From Datnioides undecimradiatus (lineage: Eukaryota > Chordata > Actinopteri > Lobotiformes > Datnioididae): a stretch of DNA of 64,000 bases. The notes beneath the pieces are model-generated. The model was not told the DNA's origin. It did not search any database and saw only the letters and a list, made by a program, of their open reading frames with translations. The stretch is taken from NCBI GenBank assembly GCA_008933995.1, contig WARS01000012.1, positions 6,324,001 through 6,388,000 of the forward strand. The letters are read 5' to 3'. Of this stretch, positions 27,480-40,152 are shown piece by piece. Positions within the stretch are counted from its first letter, which is position 1. Each line of letters begins with the position of its first letter. Made by a program: the position numbers and the translations under genes.

Positions 27480-28880
27480 ATGTGGTAGTTGCATGCGGTT
27501 TAGCAGTTTGCTTACACTACACTAGCTGACTCATTAAAAAGTTGAAGTCCATTAGCAAAATACGCATTGCGCTATTTTAAAATCCTGAACGTCGAAAATA
27601 TCGACATAGGCTGCTGGTGCTCATAGTTCCTGGCAACGGTGTGAGCTAATGTTACCTGTCTAAAAAACAATTACTAGCAGGGCTCTGACAGGTAACGTCG
27701 GCAAAACAAATAAACGGCTGCCAGTTGATATATCACTGAACTAATCTAGCATGGGTGCTAATCCGCCAATTTGTAAATATTAACGTCACCTTAAGCAAAT
27801 AAATTGCATATGAACTCCGAGGGCACACGTCAAATGTGCTTATAATTGAACTAACGCTAACTTTGCTAACGTTATACAGACCGCTTTACATAAAACACAC
27901 CACCTAGTTAGGCTTTATAACACCAGATAGCTACAGGTAACGAAAACTAGCGAGCTATGTTGTTTGCTTGCCAACTTGTTTGCAAGATTAACTGGGTCAC
28001 CCATCGTGCAAGTATGTAGGTTCTGTTAACAGAGACAATGTTGCTAACGCTAAATGTCATCTCTTGCCTTGGTAGGCATGACCAACTGTCTGCGCTGTTG
28101 AATAGCCTGCTAACAATGACGCTAAGAACCGTTAGCTAACCGTTAGCATCTTCCAATATGTAGCGTTAGCTCTGGCTGTCACCGCTGGCTCAGTTAGCAA
28201 CCATTTCGTTTTTGCCCAATTCAAATAACGGTAGTTAGCTACACAGTGACACCCAATACAGGACAACTGGTATTCAAATGTGCCACTCTTCACGTTTGTC
28301 ACCCATTCCTGATAACGTTGTGTTGACGTCAAACTGTTTTGTTAGCTTATTTGTTTGTAGCAATTAGCTGTAGCAACCAAGCTAACCGACACCGTTAACG
28401 CTAACCACGGCTAACTGGCTAACAGATTGGAGTTTGCACATGTTTAGAATAAATGGATAATGTAATGCAGCATTTACACGGAGACTCTGCGGAGTCCAGT
28501 CAGCGGCCAGTCGAAACTCGTGTCCTGCAGAAAGCGTTTAACGTTAGAGATGTCCCAGGGGTCTCCGCCTCGATGATCCGCATGTTTATGTGGCCACTTC
28601 AATGTCTGAAGGGTAGCAGCAGCGAGCTAACGCTAGCTTGCAGCAAGTTAGATCGACATCTAGGTTATGTGAGGGCAGCTCACTAAAAGCATTGGTGACT
28701 AGCCAACGATCTGTCCAGTTTAAGCGAACAGCTAATTGAAACAGACGAAAAACAAAACAATGACACTATCTCATCCAGGTCTCAAAGCAACGTTAGCGGG
28801 TCCAGTCGCTATGTCATCTCATCTGTCTCGCAGCAGCAGAGCAGTGATGCCACTGCCTCAGTTTCGCAGATGCAACGTTG
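27480..28880. promoter_or_regulatory. Promoter-like region rich in GCTAAC/GTTAGC hexamers
   Basis: Between about 27850 and 28800 I counted 17 copies of GCTAAC or its reverse complement GTTAGC by hand. Fewer than one is expected by chance in a random sequence of that length. The same region is richer in CpG (ACGTTA, AACGCT) than its surroundings. It lies immediately upstream of the tlcd3b start-codon exon and should contain its untranslated first exon. A smaller set of the same hexamers lies around the kif22/pagr1 promoter (16960-17100 and 17830-17850). Confidence 0.5.
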
Positions 28881-28999
28881 ACTCAACGAGGTGGACTGCT
28901 GCGCCAGCTAGTTCCTACAGGTCCAGGCAGCGGCTCATGACATGACGAGAAATTTGCACCAGTCACTGCACTGCATTTTGTAAACTGGTTTTTATTGTT

Positions 29000-31900
29000 T
29001 TATATGCAGGGAAAGGTTGAATGGATCCCTCCTAAACAGCCCATCCATCCCAGCTGCATTCATAGTTTGCCAAATCCAATGTGTCCATTAAATTACAGTA
29101 ATTTGCATGCAAACAAAAGGGCTCAGGATTTAGTTTGCTATTAAACTGAACCAGAATCATTGCAATATATTAAAATAATTTAAGACAGCCAGAATGTTGC
29201 CCAAAAAGTCTTTATCTTTGCTCATTTAACCTTTGGATGAACCGGCGTTTGCAAAAAAAAGAGGTCAATTATCAGTCTTTAGCTCCACACTATCATAGAC
29301 GCTTGCAATATTTGTAGGCTCAAGGTCCTTGCATTTTGCAGTCTTGCAAACCGTGATCATGTTGGGAGGCGTGCAGATTACATACCCGTCAATGCAACAC
29401 TGTTCAGGTTTTGCAGCGATAATCCAACTCTGTCCTAGAGTTTAGAAGCATGTTAAAACTGTGACTCTTATTATTTCTACAACTGAAAAAAAATCTGTAA
29501 AACAGTACAAGAAATTGTTCAAGGCGATAAAATCTGTAAAAGGGTAAAAGCTGTTAAAGGAAAAAAAACAGTCGCTATTTGTGATGAAATTTTCAGCTGT
29601 TTTGTAACTTAAAATGTTATACCATACTAATACCAACTGAGTGTAATTCCTACTATAGAGGCCTTACTGTGTGCATATCTATTATTTTTAAAAGCCTTTT
29701 CAGAGAACTTAATCAGTACATGCAGGCACACATACTGGATATGCAAGACATACAGTACATTTCACATATACATGCCGTAAAGAAATGCTAAAACAAAATA
29801 TTAGTAATATATAGTAAATAGTATAATGTGTGAAGCGAGATGGGATACAGTATGCGGTACTCAACAAAATGACATAAGCAAAGTGAAGGTTACAAAACAT
29901 TGTATCCTCAATGTTTTTCCACCATTATTTAAGACTGTTTTTCAGTGATAACATAGTAAGAGCAAAAAAGCCAATAAATAGTAAGTATGATGTACTCTTT
30001 ACCCAACACATAGCCTGTGTTTCTGGAGCATTCCTTTTGGCACTATTTCGCCAACTGTGTGATTTTTAAACACTCACTGAAAGCAATGCCTCTAGTAAGC
30101 TGTCAGACTTTATATTCAGATATTCAGGTATTCATCTGACTACGTTTGACTAAGTTTGATGAAATGACATATTTATAAGAGAGTATGATCTGCTCTACAT
30201 GCCCTTTTATGTGTAACTAGAGTTAATATTTGTGGATATTCCAATAAACCTACAGTGACTTGATTATTTCTTATTGGTAATTGGAATTCATGATACTTCC
30301 TGCATATTTCATAGTTTTGTACTCTTTTAATAAAGTACAAAGTGTCTGTTTAACATCCTGATCAAAAGAATCACAACATATAAACTTACTGGACATCCAC
30401 ACTGAACACCTGTCAGTAAGCTGTGGGAAGCTGTGGTCTAAAAGAACAGATCAGCACACAAACCCATGCCTGTTTACTCTTTTTACTTTAAATCGTCCAA
30501 ATTACAAAATAATAACATGATCTCTACTTCATCTACAAAATAACATAATATTTATGACTGTAGTAAGCATCATTGATTTTTTTTTGCTCTAACAACCTTT
30601 TAGACATGCATACTGTTGAGAAATATAAAAATATAAATATAAATACATCCCATTAATATTCTTAATGAATCCATGACTAAGATTTGAAATATTTCATCAT
30701 AAAAGAATTAAAATGCAGTTGAGTACGATAAGGCATTAAGATGTATCACAAGAGCTGTACAGAATCCTAGAGTAGAGGTATTATTTTTTTCTTAGTGTAA
30801 TGGAGAAAAACCTAAAATTAACTGGGGTTTTTTTTAATAAATCACTACTTTTCTCAACAGGAAGAACACATTTCCAAAAAAAAAGGGAAGGAAGAAAGAA
30901 ACAACTCTACAAATTTCAAGATAACATAATAACACAAAACTGAAAAAGCACTCCAGTACAAAACCAGGATTTGTTTACAGCATACCACGTGGTGTCGCCA
31001 AACTCTCATTGTACTTATTTTGCATGACTTATGACCCTAGAAACCCTCACTTGACACCACATCACTCATAATATAACTCAAAGCAACCGAAAATATCCAA
31101 CGGACAGGAGACCATTCTTCACATGATTAATGTAGAACGATAATGACTTGCGTTCAGAACATAGTGTGCTATACAGAGTTAACATGACTAAATCTAATGC
31201 ATAAGTTTCACTCATTGGACTGGTACATAGAGAAAAACAAAAAGGGCTATGGCAATGACAGTTACAATCAAATCAATGGCCAACAATGTTAAAAGTTTTC
31301 TGAATAAAATCAACACCTTTTATAAATCTTATTGTTTATAGCCGACTAACTTTGTGGAACTGCTAAAAGTTTCTCTTGTCATGACAGCTCCCTAACAATA
31401 AGCATGACTGAGCGAGCTTATTTTCATGCAAAAGGTAGTTTTCAGGTGCAAGAATCGCCATGACAGAAGCTGAAGTGTTGATTAGCAGTTGTGTTTCTTT
31501 TCTTTATTCTTTTTTTTTTTTTTCTTTAATGGCCCGGGCCCAGAGAGGAAGACTCAGAGCAAGAAAATCCAAGAAATCTCAAACCCATTTTGATCCTCAC
31601 TGAATCAGACAATAATTTAAGGTGCTTGACACTCCTGAACGCAACTCTATTCTTATCTCTGTACCATTAGGAAACAAATGAACAAGTACATCCCACAAAT
31701 CCATACTGGCCACGACATGTATGGCCTTCTATCCTGATCTATAGACAGCCCTCTAGAGACTTAATAAACTGGCATTGCAAAAATCAAATGTTGATTTCAG
31801 TTTTGTGAAGAAACAAGCTAACATGCTAGAGGAGCCCTGACTTAAGCACACCCAAACACACAACTTCCCTTCTAATGTGTCACGTTTTCTGAGAGTTAGA

Positions 31901-32400
31901 CTCTCCCTACTACTTCTTAATGCAAAGCCATTTGGATTCTTAGTAAGTGAGCTGCAAAATGGAGGTAAGATCAGAGCTGGTGTGAGATATACAGTACTTG
32001 GTGCACTTGCAGAGAGCAGCCAATGCCAGGGTTAAGGGTAGGGGCAGAGGGAGAGGGCAGAGAGGGGAGAGTAATACAGTAGATGCTCACAATACCACAG
32101 TTTCATGGGAGTCTCAAACGCACAAGAGCATTTAGGAATATTTGGACAACACATCCATGTTTGTCGTTAGTGTCAATGAACCTGCTGCAGCACAAGTCCC
32201 TCCGTTTACTGCTCTGTTAATACGACTCTTCCTTTTTTTTCTTTTCTCTGATGCTCCAGCTCTGCAGCTCTGAGGTGATACTGCCCTTGAACACTGACTA
32301 GTGTTAATCTCCCCCACCCTTAATCCTGAACCTTACCTATAAGTGGGGACATTATAAAACTGAAACTGGATCAGCATCTACGCGTCACTTTAACCTTCTC
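29000..32400. other. AT-rich maz 3' UTR and intergenic sequence
   Basis: No coding exon is visible. The maz transcript should end here: candidate AATAAA signals on the minus strand lie at 31503-31508 and, much further downstream, at 28991-28996. The rest is AT-rich, with A and T homopolymers (for example near 31508-31524). Confidence 0.4.
31503..31508 (-). terminator. maz: Candidate poly(A) signal of maz
   Basis: AATAAA on the minus strand lies about 950 bases after the maz stop codon and is flanked by a long T tract on the plus strand. Its use is inferred. Confidence 0.35.
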
Positions 32401-32454
32401 TAACCTTGCCCTCTGTTGAAAGGACTGAGGTTATTATTGCTGAGCTCTCTACTG

Positions 32455-35400
32455 CTAACTGTGGGACTGTGGTGCTGCAATGCTAGAGCAGTCTGTGACG
32501 AGCAGGTCCACCACCGTGTTACCGGTGACGTACACAGTAGGCGCTGTCACCATGTTGCTAAGGGAGACAGAGCTGCTGGCAGCCACATTAGAGGTGATGG
32601 GGCTGGGGGCACCCTGGCTGTTGCTATGGGTGCCCATGTGGCCCTGAAGCTGGGTGGGTGTCTTGCAGTGGACGCCGCACAAGTGGCAGACGAGTACGCC
32701 ACCAGAAGCGGTGCCGCCAAAGCCACCCGGACTGTCCTTCCACTCCTGGCCGTGGTGCTTCTGGGCGTGGACGCGGAGGTATGTCAGAGTGGTGAAGCCT
32801 GATGGAGGGGAGAAGGGCCAGGAGGAATACATTAAAATTACACAGTTTATCTCTGGGAGACACATGGATGTTGTGGCAAAAGAACATTTGGCACTGAGCC
32901 GAAGAAAGATTCAAACAAATAAAAACCAACAAATGATGAAGTCTGATCTTGCTGATGCAAAGTAGATGACTACACATGAAAGAAGTCTGCAGTGAAATAG
33001 AGTTCGATATTAAACACATAAATCATTGATATTTACAGAAAGAAGCAATAAAAAGTTAAAACTGCTTTATAAGTAATCTTAATTCATATCCACTTGAACC
33101 TGCAATGATTGATTAGGCCACCTTTCAACCTTTTAGCTGTTTTGGTCTACAACAATTCCTGAAGGGAATGTCAGACTCTTTAACAGCTAAACACTCAACT
33201 ACGTTTGCCGTCTAGTTATTAACTGTTGTTTAGTCCATTGTTTGGTGCTGGCCAGGCAGTGAACAGTGGGTTTATTTGAGCTTTTTCACTGAGAACAGCT
33301 GTCTGCTGAAGCTGGAAGCAACTTATCAGTAAAGGTATGGGCTGGAAAACTAAATCATTGACCTGAAAGATGCTTTGAGGCTCCATAGTGCAAATGAGAG
33401 GGTCAATTTCATATAGAGATATTTCTGACAGACTCTTTAAATTAGTAAATCAAGGGAGCAGGACTTACTGCGGTTACAGAGGTGGCAGGCGTGGTGCTGT
33501 GACTGGTTGTGCACCCTCATGTGATCTGTGATGTAAGCAGCAGACAGGAGCTTGCCACAGATGTGGCAGGGGACCTTATCCTCATGGCGAATCATGTGTG
33601 CACGCAAACGATCCTTTGTGGCAAAGCTTGACTCACAAGTCTGAAAAATATATATAAATAATTAAATATCGAAAGATGAATAAAGAAAATTGCTATTTAC
33701 ATGTATGCTTTACCAAACTTCAAACCAGTGCACAATAGTGGTTTCACTATTGACAGCTTTCTATAGGTTTTTGCTGAACACCTTGTAGCCATTAAATCTG
33801 TTAACATCACTCAGAAAAAAATAAAATAAAATATATATATATATGGAAATGGTGAAGCATGGAAAGCTTTCAGCGGTTGCATGTAAACATAACAATTACA
33901 GTGCAATTACAAAGGATACCTGCTGCGTAATCTCTGTTTTAAAAAGGCATGTACTTTATCAAGATCAGTTTCCATGGAAATATCCTCAATGTTCAATGGA
34001 TGTCAGTATGAGGCAGCTGAAGACACAGATAGAAGTGCAGTAACATACAAGACTTCAGCACTGACTCATCTGGAACGCGGTGCATGTAAACTGATCACAG
34101 GTGATCAGAGAGGCTGTGTGCATTGGCCAGGTGGTGACGTTACACATGGAAAACACGACGTACCGGACATTTGAAGGGTCGCTCCGAAGAGTGCACCTGT
34201 CTGACGTGACTGTTTAGATGGTCGGGCCTTGAGAAAGAACAAGAGTTGATATATTAGGACATAAGTTGTTCTTTGTTTCTTAGGTTTAGGATCATTTTGT
34301 GACAGGTGGGAAAAGGAAAGAAGAAACCCTCTCTCTGAGTAACTGGCGCCAAAAACTAAATTTCATTTCAAGTTTTAGGATGTATTCTTTAAAGTAAGAG
34401 AATAACTTCTGAAAATAGAAAAGACAGCAGCCTTCCTCTTACAAATGAAAAGTATAACCCATTAGCAATACACCCCTGCTCAGTCCTGTAAACACGCGTT
34501 TCACTAATCTAGCTCTACTTGGTCTGATATCAACAGTAGGTTATGCAGGACAATGGTCTCAGCTCAGAAATAGCTAGGCACATAACATGTAAAGTGGTAA
34601 TTTTGTCTTTTTTACATTTTGTTTCTGTAAGTTCGCTGTTTGCTGTCTTTATGCTTGGTCTGACTAACTCAGTTCTGACAGTGATGAATTGTAGTTATTA
34701 GACTCAAAGTGCTCCACAGTGTCACCTGGAGAAAGCTTTGCCACAGTGGGGGCAGACGTAAGGTTTTTCCACACCACCCTGGTGGGAGCGCACATGGTGG
34801 CTCATGCGGTCCTTCCTCTTGAAGCGCTGCTGGCAGATGGGACAGGAGAACGGCTTCTCGTCCGAGTGGGACAGGCGGTGGCGGTTGAGATGGTAAACGT
34901 CACGGAAAGCCTTCCCGCACGTCTCGCAGGCGTGGTTCTTCCTCACCGGGTTCGGGTTGGGATTCGAGGGCCGCTGAGGCAAAACAGACAAGCAGATGAA
35001 CACACTACAAAGTTTAGACAGGAAGTGTTTTCTGCACAATTTTATGGACAAAAAGAAATACACCAGCAAGCATTTTCAGATCTTTTGTTGAAACCATGCA
35101 AACGCTCACAGATATTTGTGCCCGATTGTACCAAAGCTGCATGTTAACACTTGTGCAAAACATGTCCGACAGATGATTCGCATGTTAGGTTAACAGCTTC
35201 ATAGGGGGGAAGTCTTTATCTGCTTTCACACGGTTTGTGTTACAGAGAACATGCAGGGGAGCACGGGGGCTTCTAGCACGCCATTTCTCAAACTCGGGAC
35301 CAGTGCCAAACGCTGGGATGGAATTTGCTGATCCCTGAACAGATTTAATGTTGGTGGATGTTATGCGTTTTCAGTAAAACATGAAGCAGGTGACGCACAG

Positions 35401-37595
35401 TAACTAAGTAAGGTGGGGGCTGAACCATCGCTGTGGCCAGGCAGCTTAAGAAACAACGTGCTTGAAGGTTTGGGGTTGACGACAGCCATCTCCACAAGGC
35501 CCTGACCCACCTGTACTGTCGCCCCTGTGGCCATGACGACAGCAGCAGGAGGCGGAGCATGGGGGTTTACACTAGCCATTACGTTTGGCATGGCAACCCC
35601 TTCACCATCCTGACTACCCAGGGGAGGCTGCTGGGCCCCCGCCAGCACGCCGGGAGGGGCAAGAGGGGGAGGTGCGGAGAGGTGTAGCAGGGAGAGGGGA
35701 ACAGTGGGCCTCTCCACCCTCCCTCCGGCCCCCACCGCCATCACCGACGGGGCCGCCACCGCCACCTGGCCGGCTGCTCCCTCCTTTGCCCCCTCCGCCT
35801 GCTCTCTGGCCCTGTCCTTCATGCGTACCCCAGTGTGGACCGACTGGTGTCGCCGTAGGTTGTAGTTGTTCTTGAACTGCTTGTTGCAGATGGCACAGAT
35901 GTGGGGCACGCGGGCCGGCCGAGACACTGGCTTCACTGGACCACAGGGAGGCGGGACAAAGGACAGAGAGAAAAACAGTGTTCATTTGACTTTCTATCTG
36001 TGAATAGTTTATTTTTTAGTAAAAGTTCAGGCAAAATGGGCATAGTAATATAAAATCTGGAAGGAAATGGGTCTGAAAAAGGAATGATGTATCAGGTGAT
36101 AGTGTGTCAGCAAACACAGAGCTACGCAACAATGAGCGAGGTAAAACACTGCTTCAGGTCAAGCTTCTCTTGGTCATTTGCAGTTTAAAGCACATCTAAA
36201 GATTATTACTGAAATGAGCAATTAAATTAGTGGTTGATTGTTTTGGCTATTTACAAATTGTGCGAGTGATTTATCGAACATGGAAAACATTAACATATGT
36301 TTGAATATCTTTGTATTTCTGATTGTTTGTTGGACGTTTTAGGATGTTCTTGAGTGTTTTGTCACTACAGTAATCAAAAATAATTATATCTAAGGCGGAA
36401 AGGGACAATCATTATCATGATCATCAATCTGGAGATACATCTTTATTAGTTATTATCTCCAAAAGCCAAACAATATTTGGTCTATAAAATCTCAGGAAAT
36501 AGTGAAAAATGTCCATCATGATTTCTGAGAGCACAAGATGACATCTTCACGCTTATTGTGTCTGACCAGCTGTCTAAAGTCCAAAGATGATGTGGCTTTT
36601 TCTTTGGGGGGATTTTTTGTATTCTGGGGGTATTTATTATCAGTTATCAAAACAAATGACTATTAATTTTCTGTAGTGATTAATCGACTGTTGTTTTAGC
36701 TCCATTATGCAGGTGTCGCTCTACAAGCTTTAGGGCTCAAGCTCACATGTGACGTACATTTCTAAATAATTTCATAAGTTAGATTTTTAAAAATGTGTGG
36801 TACAGTGAAAATGATTACTACATATTAATTGGGGTTTAGGGATAATCAAAAAACCTTTATTAAAGAAAACCCATATTTACAGACAGAGTTGCTGTTAAAT
36901 ATGGGGTTTGCTGGCTGAGTTTCATTCATGCTGTTCATATCTTGAATTTGATCAAATAACTTGAGTGACTTTTGATCCAACTTATACATGGTTGTCACAA
37001 AAATTTGACTTTGAATTCAGCTTTATGCTTACGGCCCTGATTTGCTACTGTATGTCCCACCTTTTTACCTTCCACACGCCTAAATTAGATTTTAATCATT
37101 GGACTGACTTTGATTGAATACTGAATTTTGTTAATTACAGTCAGTTGTTGTTTTGTTTAAGTCTCTATAGCTCCACAGGTGTAGAGTGCAGTGTCCCTCA
37201 CCAGGCAGGGGTTCCTCACTGAGGGCAGCAGTGTCCACAGTCGAAGGAGGCTGTGCTATGTGCTCTGTGGGTGGGGTTTGGGGAGAACTCGTATGCACGG
37301 GCATGAGCTCTGATTGGAGGCTCCCCTCCACTTGGTTTTGGGTGGGAGTATTCTGGAGAAGCAAGTAAGAAGGCCATCACCAAATGTAAACACAAGTCAC
37401 AGCATTATCTTGAGGTGATACGATGCAACACAAGCTGTAAGGGGCTGTGGGACTGCCGGACAGCACATATACACACTCACAAACACACACACACTGAGGT
37501 GGGAGTACTCGCGCGCAGTAAAATGCGAGCAGAGAGAGAGACGCCATGCTCAACATGCCTACCTGGAAGAGAAAATTGCTCCAAGCAGCATCCAT
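32455..37595 (-). CDS. maz: MAZ, Myc-associated C2H2 zinc finger protein
   Basis: MAZ is a nuclear transcription factor that binds G-rich GGGAGGG-type sites and takes part in chromatin insulation. Seven coding exons on the minus strand, 37595-37563, 37352-37202, 35935-35511, 34973-34726, 34227-34164, 33640-33469 and 32798-32455, encode 478 residues. The first exon gives MDAAWSNFLFQ, the counterpart of the start of human MAZ isoform 2 (MDPSNWSSFIFQ as I recall it). A short spacer with STVDTAAL follows. Eight C2H2 fingers can be read. Finger 1 is at about 73-95, and a Pro/Ala/Gly-rich linker of about 120 residues separates it from finger 2 at about 217-239. Fingers 3-8 are nearly contiguous, starting with CPICQQRFKRKDRMSHHVRSH minus its last residue. 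The final exon supplies fingers 7 and 8 plus a Ser/Thr/Val-rich tail, as in isoform 2. The long Ala tracts of mammalian MAZ are missing. Phases agree at every junction. Confidence 0.95.
33115..33455. repeat. Teleost interspersed repeat in a maz intron
   Basis: The segment contains CTTTTAGCTGTTTTGGTCT, AACAATTCCTGAAGGGAATG, GAGCTTTTTCACTGAGAACA, GAAAGATGCTTTGAGGCTCC and ATAGAGATATTTCTGACA in that order. I recognise this as a diverged copy of a repeat common in percomorph introns. The assignment is from memory. Confidence 0.6.
33830..33844. repeat. Short (TA)n run
   Basis: About seven TA units lie in an intron of maz, adjoining an AAAATA-rich stretch. Confidence 0.9.
36180..36710. repeat. AT-rich ATTAAT teleost repeat copy in maz intron
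   Basis: The segment contains ATTTGGTCTATAAAATCTCAG, split here, AGTGAAAAATGTCCATCATG, CACAAGATGACATCTTCACG and GTAGTGATTAATCGACTGTT. These are landmarks of a very common teleost repeat of the form GCAACGATTAATCGATTA. It is the best preserved copy in the window, next to the one at 47.95-48.24 kb. Confidence 0.65.
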
Positions 37596-37599
37596 TTTG

Positions 37600-38700
37600 C
37601 GCCACAGCGATGGAGATTATAAAGTCAGCTCCTGATTGAGATCGAGGAGAGCAGCCTTTGCATGGTTTAGATCGGCCCACCGGTGATCGGGGCGCAAACA
37701 GTCGCCTGTCCTGCAGCAGAAACGACGGGCTCCCGGATTTCCTTGAAAAACGTGAATAAAGTCGTCTGCAAAAATATGTTTTTCTCTCTCTCTCATTGAG
37801 GTAGCCTAATGCTGTCCATTAAAATGCACGCAGCTGTTGACTAACGCAGGCTGCAGCACACAGGCAGCAGTGGAGCAGGCCAGGTCCAATAATGGCCTGT
37901 TTCTATCTCACTTTGGTTTCTAACTTTAATTCATTAAAACACTGCTCTCACTGAAGCGCAATATCACACAACTAAACTGCTTTTTTCCTAAATAAACTCC
38001 CCCCAATAAAGAATCGCATACTACAGTATTACATTTTTAGCCACAAACATAAACCACTCTACGTGAAATAAATGCATTTTTACGCACGAGAACAAATATG
38101 GGTTATTACACACGTCTCTGGTAGCACGGCAGTTCATGCTTTGTTTTTAATATATGAATCTATTTTTCCGATTTCCCCCAATAGGCCAATCGGGTGTTTG
38201 TCGAAGCCTCGTTGTTGGATTCAAGCCCTGACCCCGGCGAGCGGCGCTCTCGCCGGGCCGCAGCCTATCGCTCCACCTCGGCCGTTCAGCTGCGAGGATG
38301 TCATCTTTCTTTTTTTATCGCCCGCTCTCCCTCCTCCCTCCCTGTCTCTTTCTTCCTTTTCTTTTTTAATTCCTCTTTCTTCTCCCCCTCCTCTCCTTTT
38401 CTCGCACCGCTATGTCCCACTTGCTCTTAAAGGGATAGGGTTTCCTCTTTGGACACCCCCCTCTCATTTCCGTCTCCCTCGGTGGAGTCTGTCCTCTCCC
38501 CTTCCTTCCTGGGTTTAATCGGCCGACACAAAATGCAACTCCGCTGTTTTTTTGCTTCCCTTCCTTGTTTCAGGCCAGCTGGAGCAGATCTGCTGCTTCA
38601 CCGCAGAAAACAGGCCGAGCGACTTTCCATTAACGGAGAGATGACAGACGCATCTTAAAGGGAAGTGCGCACAGATCCTCCCAGTCGGCCTGTAATAATG
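37600..38700. promoter_or_regulatory. maz: maz 5' UTR and promoter region
   Basis: The sequence upstream of the maz start codon is GC-rich near 38215-38300, with an inverted CCGGCGAGCG/CGCTCTCGCCGG pair around 38232-38257. It then becomes a long polypyrimidine tract (about 38310-38420) on the plus strand. On the maz strand this tract is purine-rich and includes GGGAGGG (38342-38336) and GGAGAGGAGGGGG near 38392-38407, the type of site that MAZ itself binds. A transcription start near 37650-38300 is inferred. Confidence 0.5.
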
Positions 38701-40140
38701 ATGTCAGAGTCAGATATAGTACACAGGACGAATAGCAGCTCAGGATACGCACAATGGATGAGATAATTGTCAGCATTGCATAAATACAGATTATAGGTCT
38801 GCTTTAGACAATACATATACATATTGTGTACATAATATTCTGTTTTTCTTAAACTATTTATATAGCCCCAGTGAGAATCTATAAGAATATATGAGACTGT
38901 ATAAATTAATGAGTTAGTAGGCAGAAAAGGATAAACTGATTAAAGAGGATTAAAACTGATTCCAGCTTCTCAAATGAGCATATTAGTAGATTTTCTATGA
39001 TTGTATTTTCTTTTTAATTTCTTTGGATTTTTGACTCAGCAAGACAAGATGTTTTTTTCGTGGGGAGCAACTAACAGTTGTTGTTCTTATCAGTGAGCCT
39101 GTTTTCTCATTTTCTCTATTAATCATTTGGTCCCTAAAATTTAATCACAATTTTCCAAAAACATACAACTCTGAAAACTTGTTTTGTCTGACCAACAGTC
39201 AAGTTGTTGATTAGTTTTCTGACAATCAACTAACTGACTTACTAATTATTTCAGCTAGGTGCAGCTGTGTAATAAACATTGTAATAATAATGTATCCTGG
39301 GTAAAGTGCATCAAATCAAAGACGAGTTAATGTGTTAATATCAATTTATTATCTTTTTTTAAATTACTTTTTAAAGCACCCCATTTCTTTTCAAATACAT
39401 GTGTTAAGACCCTCCTTCTTTCTCCTCCTCAGCTTGATTTGCTTGATATTTAATAAGGACTTCAACCCCCCCAGCCCCACCCCAACCCCAACCCGAAAAC
39501 TCTGCAAAACACAGATGAGCCTGCGCTGCTTCTTCGTCTTCATCTTTCATCTGGTCGTGACTTTGCAGGAACTGGGACTCCCTGCTCTCGCCACGGCCTC
39601 TGACACTGACAACAACCCGTCTAAAAACACTACCACACTGATGTCCCCAACACAACGGCTGTCCTGAACCCACCAGTCTTAGTTTATATAAGGAGTTTAT
39701 GCATGCACTGAGATTCCAACCAAGCATAAAGTAGTAGGTTATACAGGGAATTGTCTTGAGCTGGTGTTTCTGAGTCATACAAACAGCAGGGTGATTATCT
39801 TTTTTTCATTTTTTTTTCAGTTAAAATAAAAAAAAAGAAACAAAAAACCCAGTTATTTCTGATCTCCTTCAAGTAAACAACTCACAAAAAAGGAGAAAGG
39901 ACTTTCAGAAGCTCCTAAAACACTGATTGGTGTCCTTGTCTGAGGATGGGCTGCTGCCATCACCACTGCTGTGACACACGAGGCGGCACGTTCACAGCAG
40001 CTCAGCCGACGGCCGTCCCCTCTCTTCTTGTACTTGTTCTACTTTTGATCCAAACACCTCCAGCTTGTTGCACTGTCGCATGCCGCACCCTTCAGCAGTC
40101 AGATTATCAGCTGGGATTGTGCACGCCTCCCTGCGCCTTG
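38700..40140. other. Intergenic sequence between maz and taok2
   Basis: I see no coding exon. The region is AT-rich, with a degraded ATTAAT-type repeat at about 39060-39260 (GAGCAACTAACAGTTGTTG and GTTGATTAGTTTTCTGACAA). Longest reading frames, such as 39404-39778 on the minus strand, show no family resemblance. Confidence 0.5.
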
Positions 40141-40146
40141 TTTTTT

Positions 40147-40152
40147 TTTATT
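40147..40152 (-). terminator. taok2: Candidate poly(A) signal of taok2-beta
   Basis: AATAAA on the minus strand is the first canonical signal I found after the taok2-beta stop at 41995, giving a 3' UTR of about 1.85 kb. Its use is inferred. Confidence 0.4.

Noticed and set aside
35361..35510. Read-through of maz exon 3 past its donor, adding about 50 codons
   Set aside because: The donor at 35511 joins in phase to the next finger exon, and the extension has no zinc finger or family similarity. It could at most be an intron-retention product.
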